Origin: Acidiphilium iwatense
GTDB lineage: Bacteria; Pseudomonadota; Alphaproteobacteria; Acetobacterales; Acetobacteraceae
Assembly: GCF_021556475.1 (NCBI RefSeq)
Contig: NZ_JAKGBZ010000001.1
Coordinates: 1-64,000, forward strand
Direction of reading: 5' to 3'
DNA length: 64,000 nucleotides
The notes under the pieces were generated by a model that was given only the letters and a program-made list of their open reading frames with translations, was not told the DNA's origin and searched no databases. This document shows positions 24,786-32,481 of this stretch, one piece after another (the stretch's first letter is position 1; the number at the start of each line of letters is the position of its first letter). The position numbers and the translations under genes were made by a program.

Positions 24786-25013
24786 TTACTTCGTGCGCGC
24801 GCCGATGCTGGCGAAGCGCTTGTTGAATTTCGCGACCTGACCGCCGGAATCGACGATGCGATGCTGCCCGGTCCAGGCCGGGTGGGATTTCGGGTCGATG
24901 TCGAGGCGCAGCGTGTCGCCCGGTTTGCCGTAGCAGGACCGGGTCTTGAATTCGGTGCCGTCGGTCATGACCACGGTGATCTCGTGATAGTCGGGGTGGG
25001 TGTCGGGTTTCAT
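24786..25013 (-). CDS. rpmE: 50S ribosomal protein L31
   Basis: A 75-residue L31 of the alphaproteobacterial type: [17 protein letters not shown], the central SHPAWTGQ, and the KFNKRFAS end. It lacks the four-Cys zinc site of classical RpmE, having a single Cys (RSCYGKPG), so it does not depend on zinc. AGGAG lies a few bases upstream of the ATG. A hairpin (25043-25063) lies about 30 bases before the start. Confidence 0.94.
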   Translation of the reverse strand: MKPDTHPDYHEITVVMTDGTEFKTRSCYGKPGDTLRLDIDPKSHPAWTGQHRIVDSGGQVAKFNKRFASIGARTK

Positions 25014-25042
25014 CGCATAGCTCCTGGTTCGCGCCCGATGCC

Positions 25043-25063
25043 GACCGGCCGCGTCGGCCGGTC
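25043..25063. terminator. GC-rich hairpin between acetyltransferase and rpmE
   Basis: GACCGGCCG and CGGCCGGTC form a perfect 9-base stem with a 3-base loop. There is no T tract on either strand, so it may end the upstream transcript weakly or act as a leader structure for rpmE. Confidence 0.45.
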
Positions 25064-25105
25064 GCTTAGCCGCTCGGCGCGATCAAGGCAAGGCGCGGGC
25101 TGAAA

Positions 25106-25558
25106 TCAGCCGAGAATTTTGGTCATGTAGACCCGCCGCAACCCCGTCTCCTCACCCCGGTGCGTCTCGACATAGCCGATCCGGGAGTAGAGCGCGATGT
25201 TTTCCGTCATTGCCTCGTTGGTATAGAGCCGGATCGAGCGATACCCCGCATCGCGGGCGGTTCGCTCGGCGAATTCCAGCAGCTTGCGGCCGAGACCGGT
25301 TTCCTGCGCCGCTGGGGCGACGGCGACATTGTCCAGAAGCAGCGTCTCCTGCTCGGGGATGAGCACGAGAAGACCCGCGACCGCACCGTCGCGTTCGACG
25401 ACATGGACTCGTCCATCCTGGATGAGGGTTGCGTAGTTATCGCGCATCGGTCCGGGTTCGCGGCCGATGCGCGGCACATAATGGGAATAGGCGGCTTTGA
25501 CGATCGCCTCGACGGCGGGGCAATCCTCCATCGTCGCGAGGCGCGGGTCGTCGCTCAT
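25106..25558 (-). CDS. GNAT-family acetyltransferase
   Basis: A 150-residue GNAT protein. The acetyl-CoA-binding segment is VAVAPAAQETGLGRKLLEFAE (Q/R-x-x-G-x-G/A type), preceded by the LLLDNVAV strand and followed by IRLYTNEAMTENIALYSRIGY, a pattern seen in many small-molecule or protein acetyltransferases. The substrate is unknown. It overlaps the upstream cupin gene by ATGA, so the two are co-expressed. Confidence 0.85.
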   Translation of the reverse strand: MSDDPRLATMEDCPAVEAIVKAAYSHYVPRIGREPGPMRDNYATLIQDGRVHVVERDGAVAGLLVLIPEQETLLLDNVAVAPAAQETGLGRKLLEFAERTARDAGYRSIRLYTNEAMTENIALYSRIGYVETHRGEETGLRRVYMTKILG

Positions 25559-25905
25559 GCCGGCGGGCCGGCTTCGCCGCCCGCGGCACCCCAGAAGATC
25601 ACCCAGGCGGCGAAATCCTCGGAAAAATTCTCGAACCGGTGTTCGATGCCGGCTTCCACGAAAATGGCATCCTGCGGCGCGAAGCGACGGCGTTCGCCGC
25701 CTTTCACGAAATCGCCGGTGCCGCTCGCCACGATATAGAGTTCGTCCTGGGTATGCGGCTTCTGGATATCCCGGCCGCGCGGCGCATAGAGCCCGATTCG
25801 CATCGTGCCGTGGCGGAGACCGTAGAAAACCCTGGATACGTTGGGATCGTCCGGCAGTCTCGCCTCGGCGTCCCGCAGCGAAAACATCCAATCACCGTCC
25901 GGCAT
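25555..25905 (-). CDS. Single-domain cupin protein
   Basis: A 116-residue cupin. Motif 1 is approximated by YAPRGRDIQKPHTQDELYIVASGTG (His, Gln, Glu) and motif 2 by DAIFVEAGIEHRFEN with its His. These can hold a metal. Such proteins range from small dioxygenases or isomerases to binding proteins; nothing here tells which. It is coupled by ATGA to the acetyltransferase. Confidence 0.8.
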   Translation of the reverse strand: MPDGDWMFSLRDAEARLPDDPNVSRVFYGLRHGTMRIGLYAPRGRDIQKPHTQDELYIVASGTGDFVKGGERRRFAPQDAIFVEAGIEHRFENFSEDFAAWVIFWGAAGGEAGPPA

Positions 25906-25956
25906 GGCGGATCGTCTCCCAAGTTGGCTGCTTGTGTGTGCAGGAGGCGGCCAGCC

Positions 25957-26589
25957 TCACGGTGCCGCCTGCTTCATCGTCTTGCCGCGTTCCGCCGCGC
26001 GCCAGAGATACCAGGCGGCGCTGCTGCGATAGGGTGCATAGGCTTCGCCGATCACCGCGAAATTGCGCGGCTTGGGCTGTTCCGCCAGCCCATGCAGCAG
26101 CCGGTAGCCTTCGCGCACGCCGAAATCGTCCACCGGGAATACATCGGGCCGGCCGAGAGTGAAGATCAGCAGCATTTCCACCGTCCAGCGGCCGATGCCG
26201 CGCACCATGCAGAGCCGCTCGATCAGCACCGCGTCGGTCATCCGGGCGGCGGCGCGGCGGCTCGGCACCGTGCCGTCGAGGCTGCGAGCCGCGATATCGC
26301 GCAGGGCGGCGATTTTCGCACCCGAAAAGCCGCAGCCGCGCAGCGCTGTCTCCGATAGCGACAGCAGCGTGGCGGGGTCGGGGATCGGGGTCGCGGCGAG
26401 TGCCGCCAGCCGCACCAGCATCGCCCCGGCGGCGCGGGCGTGCAATTGCTGATGCGCCACCGCCGAAATCAGCGCCTCATAAGGTTCGCGCGCCCGGTTC
26501 GGCTTCAGCCCGCACGGCCCGACCTCGCGGATCAGGGTGCCGAGCACCGGATCGGAGGCGGTCAGATGGGCGCGCGCCGCGCGGCTCAT
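25957..26589 (-). CDS. DNA-3-methyladenine glycosylase II-like (AlkA family)
   Basis: A 210-residue HhH-GPD glycosylase. The helix-hairpin-helix is around MVRGIGRWTVEMLLIF, followed by the catalytic Asp in DVFPVDDFGVREGY; SAVAHQQLHARAAG is the usual upstream signature. It removes alkylated purines in base-excision repair. AlkA of E. coli is longer; this is the single-module form common in alphaproteobacteria. ATG 26589 matches homologue starts. Confidence 0.9.
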   Translation of the reverse strand: MSRAARAHLTASDPVLGTLIREVGPCGLKPNRAREPYEALISAVAHQQLHARAAGAMLVRLAALAATPIPDPATLLSLSETALRGCGFSGAKIAALRDIAARSLDGTVPSRRAAARMTDAVLIERLCMVRGIGRWTVEMLLIFTLGRPDVFPVDDFGVREGYRLLHGLAEQPKPRNFAVIGEAYAPYRSSAAWYLWRAAERGKTMKQAAP

Positions 26590-26599
26590 GGGAGCGTGC

Positions 26600-27181
26600 T
26601 CATTTCGAGGCAAACCCGGCCATGCGGGCGAGGCGCAGCCGCCATGCGGCGAGCCGGCGCGCGAGCCGGCCGCTTGCGCCGCCCCGGACGATCGCGCGCA
26701 GCCGGTTGCGGACCGGCGCGGTGCGCGCCAGCACCCAATCGCGGCCGGCGAGCGCCTTGTCGTGTGCTGTGGCAAACCACCGCACCGACATCAGGCTCGC
26801 TTCGCAGGATTGATAGATCCAGATGGCGAGCAGAATCGCGAAGCCCTTGACGAAGATCGCCACCGCCGTCGCGCCCAGCCAATTGCCCTTGACGAAGAGA
26901 AGCGTGGCCCAGAACCCGCTCAGATGGTCGATCACCTCGGGGATCAGGAACAGGAACACGACGATCAGCGGCGGCAGGCCCTGAAGGAAACGCCGCAGCC
27001 GCGCCACCGCCGGCAGCCGGGAGATCAGTTCGAGCAACGCCTTGGTGCCGCGCCAGATGATCCGGTCGAGAAACTCCAGCACCAGCGCGAGCGGCAGGAG
27101 TAGGGCATCCTCGACCGTGCGCCGCCAGCGGCGGCGGCGTGCCGCGCGGTCGAGTTCGGGCGATGCGGCGGGGTCGCTCAT
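26600..27181 (-). CDS. Membrane protein of unknown function
   Basis: A 193-residue protein with an Arg-rich N-terminus, two or three hydrophobic segments (PLALVLEFLDRII, LPPLIVVFLFLIPEVIDHL, and GATAVAIFVKGFAILLAIWIY) and a basic C-terminal tail (about residues 140-193, many Arg). I do not recognise a named domain. It lies 10 bases before the glycosylase on the same strand, so the two may be co-transcribed. Confidence 0.65.
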   Translation of the reverse strand: MSDPAASPELDRAARRRRWRRTVEDALLLPLALVLEFLDRIIWRGTKALLELISRLPAVARLRRFLQGLPPLIVVFLFLIPEVIDHLSGFWATLLFVKGNWLGATAVAIFVKGFAILLAIWIYQSCEASLMSVRWFATAHDKALAGRDWVLARTAPVRNRLRAIVRGGASGRLARRLAAWRLRLARMAGFASK

Positions 27182-27224
27182 CAGCCTATCGTATCACGCG
27201 GCACCCCGCGCGCGATAGGGACGG

Positions 27225-29270
27225 TCAGGGATGCTGATCCTTCCGGTTCGGCTGCTGCGGGTGCGGTGTGGGACGCGGTGCCGGTGGATGGAATTGCTGC
27301 ACCGGCGGGTGGAATTGTTGCGGCTGCGGGTGGAATTGCTGGGCCGGTGGGTGGAATTGCTGGGCCGGTGGGTGGAATTGCTGGGCCGGTGGGTGGAATT
27401 GCTGCACGGGCGGGTGGAATTGCTGAACCGGCGGATGGAATTGCTGCGGCCTCGGCTGCGGATGAGCCTGCTGGGCCGGCGGATGGAATTGCTGCGGATG
27501 CGGCTGCGGGTGGGTCTGCTGAGCCGGCGGGTGGAACGGTTGCGGATGAATTTGCCCATGGTTTTGCAGGGCAGGCGGGCGCGGCACTTGCGGCATGCCT
27601 GGCCGCTGGACCGGCGCGGGAGTCATCGGCCGACCGATCGCCGCCGGAGTCAGGTGTCCCGGCGCCGGATGGAAGGGCGCGACACGGATTTGCGGCCGCA
27701 TTGCCGGCCCGCGGACCGGCCCCGGATGCGCGACCGGCAGGCCACGTTCGGCGGCGAAGGGAGCCGGGCGCGGCGCCGGCGCCGGCGCGCGATGGGCGAG
27801 CGGGGTAGGCGCCGTCGGCAGCCGTCCGAAAGCGGGCATCGGATGCGGCCCGGCATGAGGGCTCGGTTGACCGTTCGGTCCATGGTTCGGTCCGGGCAGC
27901 GCGCCGTGCAGAGGCCCCGGTCCGGGATGGAATCCGGCCGGTGGCACCGGCCGCGCCGCCGCCAGAACCGTATGTGGCACCGGGCGGGCGAATCGCGCCA
28001 CCGGGTCGCCCCGGCGCATCGCCACCACCGGCATCACCGTCGCTCCACCCCGGTTGATCAGTCGCGTCGGGCCGTAATTATTGATGACGGTACGGTTGAT
28101 GATCGTCGTGTTGTTGATGTTGACGATCCGGTTGACGTTGCGGACATTGTAGTAGTTGACCTGTCTGATGTAGCGCGGTGGGCAGTGATACCACGGCAGA
28201 TAGGGTTCGTCCGGCGCCAGCGGCACCCAGCCGATCGAGCCGGCGGCGAATGCGCCCGTCGTGATGCCGACGCTCAGCGACACGCCGGAGCCGACATCGA
28301 AGAAGCTCACCAGCGCCGGGGCGTAGACCGGCTGGTAATAGGCGGGTGCCGCATAGGCGATTGGCGCGGGCGCCCAGCCCCAGCGGCCGCCATATTGCAC
28401 CCAGCGCCCGTAATGGAACGGTGCGAAACCCCATGGATCGTTATCCACCCAGGTCCAGCCCCACGGCGCCACATAGGCCCAGTGACCATCGCGATACGGC
28501 ACCCAGCCGGCGGCCACGCGCGGATACCAGATGGCGCCATATTGCGGCGTCTGCGACCAGTTGCCGTATTGGGAAAGCTGGTAGGCGCCGGTCATCTGAT
28601 CGACCACCGGCGGGACATAGGAGGGCGGCGCCGCATAGCGCACCGCCATCATCCGCATGGTGAACGGGTCGCGCTCCGCGCCGCCAAGAGCCGCCGTAAC
28701 CGGATTGGCGCCTTGCAGCGTCGCGGTTTCCCCTGGGCCGATATTCAGCGATACGTCCTGGCCCTGCAACTGGGCGGCGCCGTTGATCACGGTGACCATG
28801 GTGGGGGTGTTCTGATCGCCCGCCAGAATGTCGTAGCGCCCGTTCCGGGTGATGTTCACCGTGCCGCGCGGCGTGGTGATCACGTAACTCGCGCCGGGGG
28901 CGAGGTAGCGCAGGTCGAGGAACGCCTCGCCCTGCGGCAGCGCCGCTTCCACAGTGCGCGGGCCGATGCTTGTCACCTGCAGTTCGGTCGCGCCGTTGAG
29001 GGTGATCCGGCTCCAGTCGATCGCGATGGCGGCCTGAGCGTTCGGCTGGGTATAGAGCGCGTCGCCGCCGGTGACCGGATAATTCAGCGCCGCCTGGGTC
29101 CAGCCGCCGGTCGCGGACCCGTCGAACGACACCGAACCGTTAAGCTGCGCGATCTGGCCGACCCGGCCCGGCGGGGCGGACGCGGTCTGGGCATGCGCCG
29201 CTTGCAGGGCCGGCAGGATCAGGCCGATCGCCGTGGTGAAAGCGAGAACGAAGCGGATGTTGGGGCGCAT
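27225..29270 (-). CDS. Exported FecR/DUF6600 protein with QFHPP repeats
   Basis: A 681-residue protein with a signal peptide (cleaved near AAHAQT), a FecR-like beta domain (about residues 35-200: TPRGTVNITRNGRYDIL, VTVINGAAQLQ), a Trp/Tyr/Pro-rich DUF6600 block (about 230-320: GWVPYRDGHWAYVAPWGWTW, WGFAPFHYGRW) and a long Pro/His/Gln-rich tail that ends in about eleven copies of a QQFHPPAQ unit. I infer a periplasmic or surface protein; the His-rich tail could bind metal. The tail is encoded by tandem 21-base repeats and may vary in length. Double-hairpin element copy 2 lies upstream. Confidence 0.8.
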   Translation of the reverse strand: MRPNIRFVLAFTTAIGLILPALQAAHAQTASAPPGRVGQIAQLNGSVSFDGSATGGWTQAALNYPVTGGDALYTQPNAQAAIAIDWSRITLNGATELQVTSIGPRTVEAALPQGEAFLDLRYLAPGASYVITTPRGTVNITRNGRYDILAGDQNTPTMVTVINGAAQLQGQDVSLNIGPGETATLQGANPVTAALGGAERDPFTMRMMAVRYAAPPSYVPPVVDQMTGAYQLSQYGNWSQTPQYGAIWYPRVAAGWVPYRDGHWAYVAPWGWTWVDNDPWGFAPFHYGRWVQYGGRWGWAPAPIAYAAPAYYQPVYAPALVSFFDVGSGVSLSVGITTGAFAAGSIGWVPLAPDEPYLPWYHCPPRYIRQVNYYNVRNVNRIVNINNTTIINRTVINNYGPTRLINRGGATVMPVVAMRRGDPVARFARPVPHTVLAAARPVPPAGFHPGPGPLHGALPGPNHGPNGQPSPHAGPHPMPAFGRLPTAPTPLAHRAPAPAPRPAPFAAERGLPVAHPGPVRGPAMRPQIRVAPFHPAPGHLTPAAIGRPMTPAPVQRPGMPQVPRPPALQNHGQIHPQPFHPPAQQTHPQPHPQQFHPPAQQAHPQPRPQQFHPPVQQFHPPVQQFHPPAQQFHPPAQQFHPPAQQFHPQPQQFHPPVQQFHPPAPRPTPHPQQPNRKDQHP
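27328..27411. repeat. Tandem 21-base repeat inside the FecR-like gene
   Basis: Three identical 21-base units (GGGTGGAATTGCTGGGCCGGT, the first 20 being the core) at 27328, 27349 and 27370 and a diverged fourth at 27391; more diverged 18-24-base relatives flank them. They encode the QQFHPPAQ tail. Identity of neighbours points to recent slippage. Confidence 0.9.
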
Positions 29271-29426
29271 GGTTAGTCTCCGTATGACAGTATCGAGGAT
29301 ACAACGATCACACTACGACCCAATATCGCCCGGATCGCGGCGAGATGAAGGCGGCCCGTGTCCATCTGTTACAATTTAGACGCCTCCGCGCCTCATCCTC
29401 GCCATAAGAGGTATCCTATATATTGG

Positions 29427-29587
29427 CAGTGTGGTGGTTCTGGAGTTCCTACGTATTTGCGGTAGCAATTTTAGGAACTTCAAAACTGAAACCACACTGA
29501 AATCATATGTTTGCTAGCGTCCTTTCGATTCGGAAATTCGTAAAACACTCGCTTCAGCTACGACGAGTTTTCGAATCGGGACACTAG
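29427..29587. repeat. Double-hairpin dispersed element, copy 2
   Basis: Same architecture as 1155-1317: hairpin A (29427-29499) with CAGTGTGG/CCACACTG and AGTTCCTA/TAGGAACT, linker AATCATATGTTTG, hairpin B (29514-29587) with CTAGCGT/ACACTAG and CGATTCGGAAATTCGT against its partner, paired through two G-U wobbles. Loops have changed more than stems. It fills most of the 336-base gap between the divergent FecR-like and lipoprotein genes; the rest of the gap (29271-29426) shows no other structure I can name. It ends 19 bases before the lipoprotein start. Confidence 0.85.
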
Positions 29588-29606
29588 CGTTCAACGAGGT
29601 GCGATC

Positions 29607-29882
29607 ATGAAACCGATGTTTCGCAAGATCCTTCTCATGACGGCGGTGGGTGCCGCGGCACTCGCGCTTTCCGGCTGCGTCTATTATCCCGGCTATGGTT
29701 ACGGCTATGGCGGCTATGGCGGCTATGGCGGCTATGGTTACGGCGGCGGCTACTATGCTCCACCGGTTTCCGGCAGCGTCACGCTCGGCGGTGGCTGGTG
29801 GGGCGGTGGCGATGATTGGGGTGATGGCGGCGGCGATTGGGGTGACGGCGGCGGTTGGCGCGGCGGTGACGAGCGCCATTGA
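29607..29882 (+). CDS. Gly/Tyr/Trp-rich lipoprotein
   Basis: A 91-residue lipoprotein: signal peptide with lipobox ALSGC (Cys about residue 24), then a low-complexity mature part of GYGGYGG repeats, a short hydrophobic bridge (APPVSGSVTLGG) and GDDWGDGGGDWGDGG repeats. I know of no function; such Gly-rich exported proteins are often structural or surface coat components. GAGG lies about 8 bases before the ATG, almost touching the upstream double-hairpin element, so that element is likely transcribed in its leader. Confidence 0.75.
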   Translation: MKPMFRKILLMTAVGAAALALSGCVYYPGYGYGYGGYGGYGGYGYGGGYYAPPVSGSVTLGGGWWGGGDDWGDGGGDWGDGGGWRGGDERH

Positions 29883-30116
29883 ACCGCTCCCTTGCCAGAA
29901 GGCTGGTTCGTGCTTTATATGCACTGCAACAGAGCAGTGCTCGTAGATGCGGCGTAACCGCCGCCGGCCCTGTTCACTGGATGCTTCGTACCCATTAGCA
30001 GGTGCGGCATCCCAGGTTGGCCTCGGTCGCAATACCGGACGCTTTTGCCGGGTAGCTGTTCTACGCACGCTTCCTTCAACCTTATTGTCGCCTCCCCGGC
30101 ATGTGCCGGAGCGGCG
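29883..30116 (+). promoter_or_regulatory. Structured leader of the DEAD-box helicase gene
   Basis: A 234-base gap on the coding strand with a strong hairpin (GCACTGC/GCAGTGC, 29921-29940) and several shorter GC stems before the helicase start. No open frame with coding character is seen. Long structured leaders are known before DEAD-box helicase genes, where they support cold-induced or autogenous control; for this one it is inference. Confidence 0.4.
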
Positions 30117-31442
30117 GTGTTGAAAGCATTGTTCTTGACCCTCTTTACCGAACTCGGCCTTGCCGAGCCCGTGCTGCGCGCCGTCGTGGCCGAATCCTAC
30201 ACCACCCCCACCCCGATCCAGGCCCAGGCGATCCCCGTGGTTCTCGCGGGGGCCGATCTGATCGGCATCGCCCAGACCGGCACCGGCAAGACCGCCGCCT
30301 TCGTGCTGCCGCTGCTGCATAAGCTCGCGGAGCAGCGTCAGGCGCCGGAAGCGCGCACCTGCCGCGCGCTGATCCTCGCGCCCACCCGCGAGCTTGCCCA
30401 GCAGATCGCCGAAAGCACCCGCGCCTACGGCAAGTTCATCCGCCCCCGCGTCGCGGTGGTGATCGGCGGTGCGAAACCCGGCCCGCAGGCGCGGCAGTTG
30501 CTGGCGGGGCTCGACATCGTGGTCGCGACCCCAGGGCGCCTGCTCGATCACATCGCCACCGGCGTTTTCAGGCTGGATGCGACCGATACGATCGTTCTGG
30601 ACGAAGCCGATCAGATGCTCGATCTCGGCTTCATGCCGGCGATCCGCCGCATCATGGCGATGCTGCCCGCGCGGCGCCAGACCATGCTGTTTTCGGCGAC
30701 CATGCCGAAGCCGATCCGCGCGCTCGCCACCGAGTTCCTGCGCGACCCGCGCGAGGTCGCGGTGACGCCGGAATCCCGCCCGATCGACCGGATCGACCAG
30801 CAGGTGATGCTGCTCGACGCGAACGCGAAGCGCACCGCGGTGGTGACGTTGCTCGCCGACCGCGCGGTCGAACGCGCCATCGTGTTCACCCGCACCAAGC
30901 ACGGGGCGGACAAGCTCGTGAAGCATCTCGAGACCTCCGGCCTTACCGCCGCCGCGATCCATGGCAACAAGAGCCAGAGCCAGCGCGAGCGCGCGCTCGG
31001 CATGTTCCGCGACGGGCGCATCCGCATCCTGGTCGCGACCGACATCGCCGCGCGCGGCATCGATGTCGACGGCATTTCGCATGTCGTCAACTACGAATTG
31101 CCGAACGTGCCGGAATCCTATGTCCACCGGATCGGGCGCACCGCGCGGGCGGGCGCGAGCGGAGTGGCCGTGTCGTTCTGCGAGCCGGCCGAGCTGGCCT
31201 ATCTGCGCGATATCGAGCGGCTGATCGGCCGCCAGTTGATCCCCGGCGGGGCGGTTCCGCCGCGCGGCGTCGCGCCGCCGCATCTGAACCGTGTGAACAA
31301 TGCGCGCAATCATGCCCAGAATCACGGCAACGGCCATAACCCGGCGCATAAGCAGGAGCGGGGCCGTCAGCAGCACCGTCCGGGCGCCAGCGCATCGCAC
31401 GGCAACCGGAGCCATGGCGAGCGCGCGGCGAACCGCGCCTGA
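30117..31442 (+). CDS. DEAD-box RNA helicase (RhlE type)
   Basis: A 441-residue ATP-dependent RNA helicase with the full motif set: AQTGTGKTAAF (I), PTRELAQQI (Ia), TPGRLLDH (Ib), DEAD in VLDEADQML (II), FSATMP (III), VFTRTKHGADKL (IV), ATDIAARGIDVDG (V) and HRIGRTARAG (VI). The C-terminal 70 residues are Asn/His/Gln/Arg-rich and disordered, as in RhlE. It remodels RNA in ribosome assembly or decay. I chose GTG 30117 because GGAG lies about 7 bases before it and the helicase core starts right after; earlier in-frame codons have no support. Confidence 0.92.
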   Translation: MLKALFLTLFTELGLAEPVLRAVVAESYTTPTPIQAQAIPVVLAGADLIGIAQTGTGKTAAFVLPLLHKLAEQRQAPEARTCRALILAPTRELAQQIAESTRAYGKFIRPRVAVVIGGAKPGPQARQLLAGLDIVVATPGRLLDHIATGVFRLDATDTIVLDEADQMLDLGFMPAIRRIMAMLPARRQTMLFSATMPKPIRALATEFLRDPREVAVTPESRPIDRIDQQVMLLDANAKRTAVVTLLADRAVERAIVFTRTKHGADKLVKHLETSGLTAAAIHGNKSQSQRERALGMFRDGRIRILVATDIAARGIDVDGISHVVNYELPNVPESYVHRIGRTARAGASGVAVSFCEPAELAYLRDIERLIGRQLIPGGAVPPRGVAPPHLNRVNNARNHAQNHGNGHNPAHKQERGRQQHRPGASASHGNRSHGERAANRA

Positions 31443-31473
31443 TTGTTTGCTAACGCCGCGCGGTCTGGTTTCA

Positions 31474-31542
31474 TTGTTTGGCGAGCAAGTGAGCCGGTTC
31501 TGATTGAACGGAATGGTTCAATCGGAACCTACCTTGCTCTAA
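31474..31542. repeat. TTAGAGCAA palindrome, copy 1 (terminator-like)
   Basis: On the minus strand it starts directly at the soeC stop: TTAGAGCAAG, a long inner stem (GGTTCCGATTGAAC with GTTCAATCAGAACC, loop CATTCC), then CTTGCTCGCCAAACAA. It lies between the convergent helicase and soeC genes. The outer boxes are the same as in the palindrome at 48991-49047, while the inner stems differ. It probably serves as a terminator for both genes. Confidence 0.75.
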
Positions 31543-32481
31543 TCAGGCCGCGCGGCCGTAATAGAGCGCCGAAACATGGGTCGCTTCGGCAAAGAACAGC
31601 CAGCGCTCGATGAACAATCCTGCCCCGGCGAGAACGACCGCCAGCGGTGCGGCGATCGCCGGCAGAACGCCGAACGTCGCGATCAGGGCCAACAGCGCGG
31701 GGAGCAAAAACGCCATAATCAGCACGATCCGGCGCAGCCTCGCCGCGTGCTTGCGGGCGATCTGATAACCCATTTCGCGCAGAATGTAGTTTTCGGTGAA
31801 GTGCGGCTGATCCAGCGGCTTGACCATGCCGAAATTCGCGAGACCGGTCGCCGAGGCGAGGGTCGCGAGCGGCGATTGTGCGTCGATGAAGCGCCAATAA
31901 GCGAGTTTCGCGCCAGCACCGATCAGGGCGGCGATTACCGCCACGATCCCCGCGATCAGCACGTGTCCGAACCACATGCCGAGCAGTGCCGCGAGCAGAA
32001 CCGCCCCGGAAAACAGTGCGAAGATCAGGTAATCCGGCGCGGTATGCCGGTTGTGCCATTGGCGGATCGGCTTCAGGCTCGCATAGATCATCGCGGTGCA
32101 GAATACCGTGACCATGCCCAGGATCGCCGCGAGCAATCCCACCGCACGGGTCGCGATTGCTCCCGGTCCCATGAGCCACCACAGCGCCGCGAAGGCCATT
32201 GCCGGCGGATAGGTGAGCATCGAGGCGACACCTTCGCGCGACAGCCATGACGAACGCCATTGGCTGAACGCGCGCCACGCCCGTTCCGGCCGGCCGAGAT
32301 GCAGGGTGGACGCGAGCAGACCCGCGCTCGCGAACGCCAGTCCGATCACCACCGCAACCGGCACGAACCAGGGCGATGCCGGCAGTGCGCGCGCGGAAGC
32401 GAACACGCCAAGCCAGGCCAGCAACCCATAGCCGAAGCCGGTCAGCGTGGTGAGCAGAAGAACGGAACTTGCCGGTGTCAT
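31543..32481 (-). CDS. soeC: SoeC/DmsC-like membrane anchor subunit
   Basis: A 312-residue polytopic membrane protein of the DmsC family, about eight to nine hydrophobic segments, with STLHLGRPERAWRAFSQWRSSWLSREG near the N-terminus, the DmsC/SoeC hallmark. It anchors the molybdenum and iron-sulfur subunits and passes electrons to or from quinone. It overlaps soeB by ATGA. In the sulfite dehydrogenase SoeABC of phototrophs this is the third subunit in the same order. Confidence 0.8.
   Translation of the reverse strand: MTPASSVLLLTTLTGFGYGLLAWLGVFASARALPASPWFVPVAVVIGLAFASAGLLASTLHLGRPERAWRAFSQWRSSWLSREGVASMLTYPPAMAFAALWWLMGPGAIATRAVGLLAAILGMVTVFCTAMIYASLKPIRQWHNRHTAPDYLIFALFSGAVLLAALLGMWFGHVLIAGIVAVIAALIGAGAKLAYWRFIDAQSPLATLASATGLANFGMVKPLDQPHFTENYILREMGYQIARKHAARLRRIVLIMAFLLPALLALIATFGVLPAIAAPLAVVLAGAGLFIERWLFFAEATHVSALYYGRAA

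Noticed and set aside
27231-29276. Plus-strand open frame of 681 codons across the FecR-like gene
   Set aside because: It is the mirror of a real gene in GC-rich DNA, made of Arg/Gly/Pro-rich sequence without domains; the minus-strand product has a signal peptide and recognisable domains.
29514-31415. Minus-strand open frame of 633 codons across the DEAD-box helicase
   Set aside because: The plus strand encodes all helicase motifs; the antisense product is compositionally biased and has no family features.
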